Shown here: positions 1 through 9,598 of the stretch, piece after piece
Position numbering within the stretch: position 1 is the stretch's first letter
Layout: each line of letters starts with the position of its first letter
Assembly: GCA_030142905.1 (NCBI GenBank)
Contig: JASJOG010000069.1
Location: 1,109,001-1,173,000, forward strand
From: Heliopora coerulea
Taxonomy: Eukaryota > Cnidaria > Anthozoa > Scleralcyonacea > Helioporidae
Direction: 5' to 3'
Length of the DNA stretch: 64,000 nt
Notes under the pieces: model-generated
Databases searched by the model: none
What the model saw: only the letters and a program-made list of their open reading frames with translations
What the model was told of the DNA's origin: nothing
Translations under genes and position numbers: made by a program

Positions 1-696
1 CCCTTCGGTGCAAATGGTTGCGTCGGTATCTACACTAGTGAATGTCGATTGAATAAAAAGAATGTATTTTTGCGTTAATGAGATTGAGATTGGCGTTATT
101 GATGGTATATTTTCTGGTAATGAACAGCAAAAGGTGTAGTTTTGCCTTCTAGATGCTGAACCGTGTAAGCTGTTTGTAATGGCAAGAGGCAAGCAGGCAA
201 GCATGCAGACAACTTTAATTTACCAACACTTCAATGACACAAGTAGCCCAGCAAACACGGTTAGTGTCTTGTTCCCAATAAAATCAGAGGGCATTAACGA
301 TTTTCACAATCAGATAAATCAATTAAGAAGACTGTGCCATACAATTTACTGAAGAGGTCGAAGAGAGGGGACGACTCCCTTTCTCGACTGTGTGGTAGCG
401 GATGAAGTTTCAAGTAAATTGAGATCCGACTGGATGGATGTAGACTAGAGTGTTGCGTATGCAATGTGTTATGACATTATATATTACAGAAAACGGACGT
501 TTCACTCAAATGAAGGGGGGTTTGCTTGAAATATCACTTTTTCGTTTCATAAATTTAAGGAGTCCACTACCATTTAACATCTTAGATCCAGAAATCGTTG
601 ACTCGAGGTATGATGTGAACGTTTGATTTAAGCGTCCAGTCACATATATGTGTGTATGGTGTCAAACAACCTCAAGTGGGCAATACAAACGGCGAT

Positions 697-1092
697 GTAA
701 AGTTCAGCTAACCCTTTTTGCGGATGGACAACCACCTATCAAACCTCCTACAACGAGACGGGAAAATGCATATCTGTAAAAGAAACCAGTCAGCATGACG
801 ATTGTCTCGTTGTCAAATTTCAACATAATACCTGGAGCGATGAAACGATGATTTGTTGGCTCCGAAATCTGTGGAGTTCGTGTAATCGATTTGCCACTCA
901 GCAGCGTTGAAGACTTTTCGTCATAGATGAGGATCGAAGTCAGACAACCCCGAAAGTCAAAGGAAATTTTGACATAGGATCCAAAACTGTATGTCATAAC
1001 ACTTGTTCCCCCTGGGCCTCTAGAACCGTGGTTATAACCGCTGGATGTCGTCGTCAATAAAGATTTCAAGGCAACGAAGCTAGCGATCGATC
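697..1092 (-). CDS. CUB-like domain exon (partial gene)
   Basis: Open minus-strand frame with coding-like composition. Read on the minus strand it has a pattern resembling the second half of a CUB domain: an alternating strand ending FDFRGC, then a segment with LIYD, then GIMLKFDNET and a closing GFFYRYAF. CUB domains commonly end with a hydrophobic strand followed by GF-x-x-RY. CUB domains are extracellular beta-sandwich modules of about 110 residues found in secreted and membrane proteins. Neither end has a convincing splice site, so the boundaries are those of the open frame and the piece may be one exon of a larger gene. It lies 3' of the mucin-like transmembrane exon on the same strand, so it probably belongs to a separate, possibly related gene. 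A chance open frame cannot be excluded. Confidence 0.3.
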
Positions 1093-1402
1093 GCCTTTCA
1101 AATTCTACTTAGTATATGTCTTCAAATCTTGATTCCTTTTCGGCTGTGGAAGTCACTGCCAATCAAGGAAGAGTTTTTCACCAAATGGGTTGGCCAAACT
1201 TGGAAAGAAGCGTGCACTCTATTGAAAGAAGCTGTTCAGAATTTCTTAGTAAAATGAGGAACAGCATGGCCCGTCGACGGCTTCAGGGATGGAAAAATTA
1301 GTTTGGAGGGAGCACCAGACTACGAAAAAGGCGCTGCACCAATTGTGGAAGATGATTTTTTTGTGATTCAGAAGCCGAAATGGAAGAGGAAGGGGAAGAG
1401 AA

Positions 1403-1406
<4 letters not shown>

Positions 1407-1437
<31 letters not shown>
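1407..1437. repeat. (TA)n microsatellite
   Basis: Uninterrupted TA dinucleotide run. A shorter TA run follows at about 1447-1456. The rest of 1093-1681 is AT-rich non-coding sequence in which I see no gene. Confidence 0.9.
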
Positions 1438-1439
<2 letters not shown>

Positions 1440-1681
1440 CTCTGACTATATATATATGCATTGACTAAACTACAGAACTTCCCGCGAATTTCATGTTTTA
1501 ACGTTTATATCACTTTATTAAAACTTGGTATTATTGTTTGTTTAAAAATTTAAATTTACTAGTTTGTTGAAAAAACTTAATTTGTATTACTGAACAGGTT
1601 AGAAAAATAAATCTTGCAAGCGGCTGCTTTTGAGGGGGCGCTTACTTCAAGAAGGGCGGCTACTTACGGATTTTCGTAGTA

Positions 1682-2554
1682 CAGTAGAACCTCGCTAACT
1701 CGAACTCGGTTAACTCGAACTCCCCGCTAACTCAAACCAAATTCAATTTCCCCTGGATTTGATCACATTTTCCCTATCATTTACTACCACATAACTCGAA
1801 CTCGGTTAATTCGAACTCCCTGCTAACTCGAACTAATCTCATACTCCTTTTGTTCAAGTTTACCCCGTTAACTCGAACTCTATTTTGGAAACGTTGGTCG
1901 ATAAACCTGAAAGTGTCAGGACATAGCTGTTTGACTAGTCGGAATCTTGAATCTTTACTGATAACAACGTGACAATATATGGAAACGTAATTCAAATCCA
2001 GAAAAGACCATCTTTCCGGAGTGACGCAGTCTAAAACCCAAAATAACGAATTGATTATCCGGGGTAAATACTGCCCACACAATTATAACTCGACGAAATG
2101 ATTCTTAGATTGTCACACAAATTAGTCTTGGGTAGCCTGAAGCAACTGTTCTACTTTATCCAGTTTATTTTGTAGGACTTTCAGAAATTTGTACAGCCGT
2201 ATGTACACGACCCAAACATTCACTGAACCTGCACATCTATTCTGGTGTAGTCATTTTATCATAAACAGTTATTTAACTCATTAGTGGCAGAAATTAAAAT
2301 ATGGTAATATTAGAATTCAGGACAACACATTCAATTCTATCCATGATGAAAAATTAAAATAATCTTAACTGACTGGACCAAAATGACTGGCAATTGTGAA
2401 TGAATCATAAAACCACGATACCGTATTAATTGTTAACAGGATACTTGAAGTCCAACGCCCACCCCGCTAACTCGAACCCCCGCTAACTCGAACCCCAACT
2501 AATTCGAACTATTTTTCATTACCGTTGGCAGTTCGAGTTAGCGGGGTTCTACTG
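1682..2554. mobile_element. pogo/Tigger-like non-autonomous DNA element
   Basis: Both ends carry the inverted sequence CAGTAGAACCYCGCTAAC, flanked on each side by TA (1680-1681 and 2555-2556). This is the target duplication of Tc1/mariner-pogo transposons, and the CAGTAGAACC start is typical of the Tigger/pogo group. The left ~200 bp and the right ~90 bp contain several variants of a short motif, CTAACTCGAACT, arranged head to tail. The interior shows no recognisable transposase, so at about 0.87 kb this is a deletion derivative or MITE mobilised in trans. The 101-aa minus-strand frame inside it matches nothing I know. Confidence 0.8.
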
Positions 2555-3986
2555 TAATTGTTAAAAAGGGGTAGTAATTGTTAGAAATTATTTAGTAGTA
2601 ATTGTTAAAAAATCTGAAGTGAACGAAGAGGAATGGATTTTGGATGAAACCGTTACAGTGCCCTTTCACCTTGCATCCGCCTTTCATGTTAAATTAAAGA
2701 AAACATATGACTCATATAAAATAATTCATGGCTATAAAACAGTCTATTACAATTCACAGGACGCCCAATATCTGTCACCGACCGAGTTACAAGCTATCTA
2801 CTGTCATGTTTACTGTCAACAGATCAATCTAAACATGTATTTCTTCTTACTGAAGAACATGGGCAGAGAATTTTTTAGCAACCAAGTCATAAAAACTATC
2901 TTATGTCCAACACCTGCTTGATGTGGCATGACCATGATGGACTCGGGCACTTGTTCGCCAAAATTTCTAGGACTAGTCATGTTATTCCCAGAAATATCAA
3001 ATCAACACTGAATACCTCAGCGATCCTGAAGTCCCAAGTTTTATTAGGTTGCTTATTTCCAGGGCCAAAAGCTCTCCATGAGAGGGGTTTGCACAACTAA
3101 TAGATCCCATCTAAAAACACTGAGGTCTGGTCTACTACCTGCATGTGAATGATTAATCTAGAATCTTTAAAAGATCTAGACTAAAATCCACTGGGAACTG
3201 TTTTGATACGCAGACATCATTTGCTACACGCAAAGCAAAACAGGCTTATGTACAATAGTGCGATCTTGAATCCAAGTGTGCAATGGATAACAAATGAGTC
3301 TCCAAAAACCTTAACGGTGAACACTTCTTAAAAATTAACAATCCAACATTTCAAAATGATATAACGCTTTAAGCAGGTGACATTTGAAGTATTTCGTCAG
3401 TTCCCCTCGCCCGCCTTCGCTCTTCCTCCTGCATCGTGAAGTTCCACGTTATCTGTATTGGTATCAGGACTAACCAATGACCGGTGTGCATTAGGTCTTC
3501 TTACAAATACAAATATCTGAAACGACACAGATGAAATTTAAGTACAACCATCTCAGTATTCAAAGAAGAGATTTACAAAGAAGCACTGGCAAAATGTAAC
3601 TGAATGTTAAGAATCTCGCGGAGGCTGGGGAAGCGACCTAATAGCGTAAGGCATGCAAATGTGACGACGAAAGGGCAAAGTCCGCGACCCCCCTTAGGGA
3701 TATGCACTATTCTAATGATGTTCAAACTGAAGTATTTATTTTACATTTGATAATTAACCAATTTGGGCAAGTAAGTATAACTTAAGTCGTTGTTTAGCCG
3801 ACTAAACCTTCAAAAGATATTTGGTTAGGCTAATTCGCCACTGCAATTGTTTCATTTAAAATTAATCGATTACTCTCTCCTGACCGAAAAGGTCTTTCTT
3901 AGTTTTACACATGCTAATGCCAGCCGATTTTACGCACGAGAGGAAAACTTCTGGACTGTAAAAAAAAACTAATATAATCATTCAAT
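2555..3986. other. Non-coding interval
   Basis: No recognised gene. A 100-codon plus-strand open frame (2619-2921) begins right after the pogo-like element. It lacks a recognisable domain and splice sites, so I do not call it. Confidence 0.4.
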
Positions 3987-4362
3987 AGGGACCTTACGAT
4001 CTACGACATCAACTTGAACGACAACGTCCTTTAAAATTTTCGCATTTACAGAAACTACGACTTTTTGACAATCATGCTTGATACATCTCGATTTTTTTAT
4101 GACTCCTAAAACGCTTCAGTCCTCCTAAAACGAATGCAGGCTCGGGTTGAGTTAAATCTTAAGTAACAGTTCTTTTCACTCCACGAGCTGACGTCGCCCT
4201 TAACGTGTGAAAATGGTCCGAGTGACGTAGTATATATGACGACGACGGCGTTGAGAATGCTCTGGAGAATAAAAATTATTCATTCTCTTTGTTTTGCATG
4301 AAGGATTCTTTTGTTTACAAGACGTCATTGTTCAAGTTAAGGTCGTAAATCGTAAGGTCCCT
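3987..4362. mobile_element. MITE with ~40-bp inverted ends
   Basis: Ends begin AGGGACCTTACGATYTACGA and are inverted copies of each other over about 40 bp with a few differences. Both sides are flanked by AAT (3984-3986 and 4363-4365), consistent with a 3-bp target duplication. The 376-bp interior has no coding capacity. The superfamily is unassigned. Confidence 0.75.
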
Positions 4363-4440
4363 AATGAGAACCAGTAACGAAAGTCACATGTTGACCCCTT
4401 TATTCTTTAGTATAGACCTGGATTCGATTGCTCAAAACTC

Positions 4441-4540
4441 TTAACTCTTTCGAGGCGGGAGCTCTCCGTTTGACGAGCAAAATTGTCTGGCGTTAGCCAG
4501 AGTAAAACGGTACGAGTCTTATGCCGCCGGGAGAGAGTTA
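4441..4540 (+). repeat. Dispersed ~100-bp hairpin repeat, copy 1
   Basis: Begins TTAACTCTTTCGAG and ends with the approximate inverse. The core is GACGAGCAAAATTGTCTGG followed by GCCAGAGTAAAA, which can fold back on itself. Further diverged copies occur at about 18544-18645, 19524-19625, 34218-34316, 39006-39100 and 59712-59790 in either orientation, making this the most frequent short repeat family I see in the window. It has no coding potential and is probably a very short MITE. Confidence 0.7.
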
Positions 4541-5952
4541 ATCATGTTTTAATTACCCTACGGTTAGGATTTCGGCAATTTCATCTACGGTTATTAAAAA
4601 CATGGTTAAATTCTTATGCGCTGTTCCTAACTGGTTAAAACTAAGCGCTAACCATGATTTACGTCATTCACTCTTTCACACAGCAGGCTCTGGGACTCTG
4701 GGTATTAGATGTTATGCATATAATGGCCATACGTAACGTTATTATAAATGAACAAGAACTGGAATTATAAAATCCCCTCTCAACAAAATGTGCAGGAGAC
4801 AAAAAATAAATATTTCTTTCTCAAAGTGCAAGCAATTGACCACTTTACTCAAGACTGTTGCAATTACATGACCATCTTGCATAGGCTTTCTTCTTACATT
4901 TCAAGTGTGTGTTATTTCAGTGGCGCAGTCAGTTTTACTTTTGCCCAGGAACAAACTTGATTGGTGCCCTCCTTCCCCATTACCAATATGAAAAGTAACA
5001 ACCCATCGTATCCTGTACGGTTGGGTCACTGTCATTTCAAAAGGAAACGATAATCAAATATTCTGGAGCGATTCTTCCAGCAGAAGAAGATGCAAACATA
5101 AAAGGTAGCGTTACGTCCATTTTAAAGCTTCGCTACCACTCCTGTTCTTGGTCACCGGCCCTCGAATTTTTCTCCTGTTAAAAAGCCAACCATCTAGGTT
5201 AACATTAGGTTTAGGATTTTGTTAGGTTAGGATTATAGTTAAGATTGAGTTTAGAATGGGTGAGGGCTAAGATAAAGTACTATACATGGTCGACTTCATA
5301 ATTGGAGAAGTTACACTTTAAAGAGTTAGTTGAGAGGCGGAGCTGCTTTGACTAAGACTATTACTCTAGCCATAAGCCAAGCAATACATAACAGTTGTAG
5401 CCTGCCCAACAAGTGCTCATCAGATCTAATTCCTTTTCCTAGATTGCAACGTTAGTGACAAAAATATGATCAAAGAGGGCCGACATAGGTTCATACAAAA
5501 AATTTTAAGCGTGACTTTACTATGTAAAATTCAAATGCTATAAGTTAATTAAAGGATCCGATTCAATTGCATGTCACTTTTTTTCTTGAAAAAATACCGG
5601 AAAATACTTTGTTTTTAGCTCCTCATACGATCTAAAGGCCTTCGTCAGACTTGCTTCCAAGGCCTCCACGGTTGATCTAAGGACAAATTAGATGGGTGGT
5701 ACCAACCTTATTGAGAAACACTGATTTATGCCATACTATGAAGTACTATTGAAAATTAAATAATAAAAAGATGCAATAGAGTTTCGTTTTGGCATTACGT
5801 GAAATTAGTGTTTACAATTATTTTAGAACCACATGCTGCATACTTATACAGAGCCATATGCTGTATACTTACACAGTTCATTAATACTGCTTGCATGAAC
5901 GTTAGAAACATAACTAAAGAAATACGAACAGTTCAGTTGTTATAAAACTTAC

Positions 5953-8900
5953 CAAAATCAATATGAAGAAAAGTAGAGCAGCAGTTGCTCCGGCGGCTAT
6001 GCTTGCTATTTCCCCTGTAGTAAGCCCTGCATTGGCCGTTGACGTCGTATTTACGGTTGGTGAGGGGGCTGTAGAATCGTACGTAGATGCCGTTTTTATG
6101 GATGAAGTGAGGATTGTAGTGCTAAATGTTGATGCTATATTTTGATGAAAAGAAGGTTATTAGGAGGTATCGTTTCGTTGAATGGGTGGATAAGATGATG
6201 ACAAACCTGCTGAGTGTAAAGAGGAAGTTTCTGACACCGTTTTGGTAGATGCAATGCAGCTATAGGTAGGAAAATCCGTACGCAAAGCACTCGTAGTTAC
6301 AGCGGCAGAGGGAGCTGAAAAACAAAACAAAGGATTGATAAGCGGGAAATGAGAAACAAGGGCAATTCAGTTGGAATAAATTGATATTATTCAAAATCAG
6401 CAACTTGACAATGACAGTAACAATGATAACAGTAATAATGATAATAATAATGATGATGATAGTAACAATAATAATAATGATAATGAATATAATAATAATA
6501 ACTCCGATCACATGTTTGAAAGCAGATCGTCCTTTGTATGAAAATTGTATTATTACTTGAATGACCTCATTACAACCCTTGGTAGGTAAAAGGAATAGAA
6601 ATGGTACGAATGTAGCTGAAGAGATGGTGCCCGGACCACAAAAGAGAGAGGAGTTATCCGTTTCATAATGTTGATATTTCAGTGTTTGACAAATTACTGA
6701 TAATTTCTTTTACAACGATTTGACGCTTTAACAATTTAACTCTTTTCTGTACCGAAAGTTCTGCAATTATTTTACTCTGGCTAAAACATGACGATTTTAC
6801 TGGCCAATTCAAGTTAAATGCCAAAAACTAATAAACGCGGCAAATGGTCAACATCGTTCGTGAACGACGTAATCGTGGAGACATAACAACTATGAAAACA
6901 TTAAATGTTGGCACCCTTGTAAACAATGAATTAGGGTTCGAGAAACGCCAAGATTTTATCAGCAGAACCGCTAAAAACCGTACGGAAATGGACCCTAAAA
7001 CCACACAACCTGAATCACTGGTAGCAGTAAATGAGGGCTTGAATTATAACTGAACTGTAGAAAGCTTTTATCTAAAGTTAATCGATTTCATCGATGAATT
7101 TCTGGAAAAGAAGAATATTTAACAGGCTTGTCGGGTCTTATTTACTAATGAAATTTACGAATTTGTGATGTATAACGGTAAACGCATACTAAGTGAAATG
7201 AGGGCGCTTCTAGAGCTTTGCGTAGTAAAAACTCGTTTATTGAATGGTTACTTAGGTTATTTGCAACGGGCCATGCATTTCTGCTTCTGAGAACTAATTT
7301 GTTAAACGGACGCTTTACTCGATTCTTGGCGCTTTACTTGATCTTTATTTTACGTTTATGTTGCGAAGTTCTTCCACGACTTTGCATGTACAATTGATTT
7401 AGACGATAACAAACCTGGACTATGTGCAGAGGATGATGTTTTAGACGTAGTTGGGGAGTTTGGAAAGGTAGCAGTGGTACTGGTAGTAACTGTGCTATGA
7501 TTTCCTGCTGTTGTGCTAGGTAAACCTGAAAAAGAAAAGTAGAGAATGATCAGCGTCAGTGTTGTAAACCATTGTTATAAAACGTGTAACTCGTTACTTT
7601 TTCGAGTAGCTGATGGTAATTAATTACTTTTTCGAAAAGAGGAACTTTTTCCGTGATCAATAATGCAAATTTATTGTAACGCGTAATTCAATGGAGATGG
7701 CCACTCAAACTACCAGTTGCTTTTCCGTTTGAACGTCCATTGTTCGGAGCTGACAAAACTGGCTGTGTTTATAGTAGAGACGGGAAATACGTCCAAACCA
7801 GGGGTGGATTAACGACAGGCGGAGCCCCTGGCGTAATTTTCACGACGGGGCATTTTGCTTAGATTTATAAAAGATTGACAGAAGTGCCGAGTACACCAGT
7901 TGTTGTCCAACTGTGGTACTCCTGCGGAAGGGATTTCTCAATTTTTAGATTTTCTCTAACGACCTATTGTGAAGTTGTCGCTTTATGTGATTAAAGATAC
8001 CAGCAATTTTCTTAATAGACTTCGGCAGTTGAGGGATATTCCGGAGGGAGTCATCATTTGCACAATGGATGTGGTGAATCTTTACCCACATATCCCACAT
8101 GAGGAAGGTTTGCATTGTTTGAAGGAGATCGTACGGGAGTTTAAGGGAAAAGTTGATTGGAGGGGTTGGTCTTTGGACGAAGGGAATTTCGTGGACTTAC
8201 CGAGATTAGTTTTAGCGAATAATTATTTTGAGTATGATGGATTTATTGGCAAAAGTTAGGGACTGCCACAGGTACTAAGTTTGCTCCGGCTTTTGCCAAT
8301 ATATTTATGCCTGTATTGGAAAGGAAGATGTTAGCAGAAGGTACTTTGAAACCGTGGGTGTGCATGGTGGAGATTTTTAGATGATATTTTTCTTATTTGG
8401 ACATATATGGTAAAGAAAAGTTATTGGAGATTTTTTATTATACAGTATAACTTCTTACCATCAAACTATTAAGAATACGTGGGAATGGTCGATGGAAGAG
8501 ATCTCTTATTTGGATGTTATAGTAAAATTGGAAAGAAACAAGATTATTACGGATATTGTGTATTCTAAACCTTTAAGTTGATATTTCTGATGAAGGGGGA
8601 TTTTCGAGTGTCTGAATGATTTTAAGACACAACCGGGACCTTTTGCGAAAAATGGAACTTTGAGCCATCCGCCTGAGAATCGAACCCGCGACCTGGCAAG
8701 TCTTGTGCGATGCTCTACCAACTGAGCTACGAAGGCCGTCGCCGAAAGCATGGCCACGAATTCAGTCCCGGTTGGGTCCTAAAATCATTCAGACACTCGA
8801 AAATTTCCCTTCATCAGAAATATTAACTTAAATGTCAGCTGTTTAGTGTAAATGCCACAATATTCCATTGGACATAGCCTTCATATGTAGTCTAAACCTA

Positions 8901-9045
8901 CGGGTACAAATCAGTATTCAGACTTTAAGTCAAGTCATCCGAAGCATGTTAAAAAAGGTATACAGTATGGGCAAGCTGGATGAAGTCGAAGAATTAAGGG
9001 GGGAGTCAGGGGTATGAAGAAATGTGGAAGATTAGTGATTTTTCT

Positions 9046-9136
<91 letters not shown>

Positions 9137-9516
9137 GTATGTAGGTAGGTAGATAGATAGCATTATAAAGATATATATACATAACACTGATATATATATA
9201 TATATATACACAAATAGAGACAAATGTTTAGCTGTCGCTACTCAGCTTTTCGGTTACATTTTGTTGGATGTATATATATGGCACTGATAGTTCCAGTCTT
9301 TCCGAGATGCAAGTCAAGCAGGTCAACGGACAAAACTTTCATGTTCATTAATAGTTTTAGCCGGTTGTGTAGATGAGTTGTGCTAAAAGCGGTCAACGCA
9401 CATATCTATCAGGTGCTAAATTGGCTCAGATAAGGTCACGACTAACATTAGGTCGTTATATATATGTATCTATCTATATATCTATGTATACTTATTATTT
9501 ATCTATATATATATAA

Positions 9517-9598
<82 letters not shown>

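Larger units (their letters stand above)
7880..8994 (+). pseudogene. Penelope-like reverse transcriptase fragment
   Basis: Translating in shifting frames gives a reverse transcriptase in the expected order: SNCGTPAEGISQFLDF at about 7904-7951, then YVIKDTSNFLNRLRQLRD, the first catalytic block TMDVVNLYPHIPHEEGL, then GTKFAPAFANIF (from 8270), FLDDIFLIW (the second catalytic Asp pair, near 8376), then EISYLDV and IVYSKP. After an inserted element the frame resumes as SKPTGTNQYSDF and SSHPKHVKKGIQYGQ (8891-8980). This order and these blocks match Penelope-like elements rather than LINEs. At least three frameshifts or stops and a 318-bp insertion make it a fossil. No GIY-YIG domain follows; the sequence runs into microsatellites. 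Confidence 0.75.

Noticed and set aside
2619..2921. 100-codon plus-strand frame after the pogo-like element
   Set aside because: Only a non-ATG start, no splice sites, no recognisable domain. Likely chance.
5632..5676. Candidate cytoplasmic tail exon for the mucin-like gene (14 codons then TAG on the minus strand)
   Set aside because: The acceptor and phase fit, but the sequence resembles a dispersed repeat motif (CTGACGAAGGCC type) and the tail lacks a clear basic stop-transfer segment. Too weak to add.
6260..6511. Ile-rich minus-strand frame resembling a membrane protein
   Set aside because: Trinucleotide repeat artefact; the true minus-strand coding here is the Ser/Thr exon in another frame (6207-6314).
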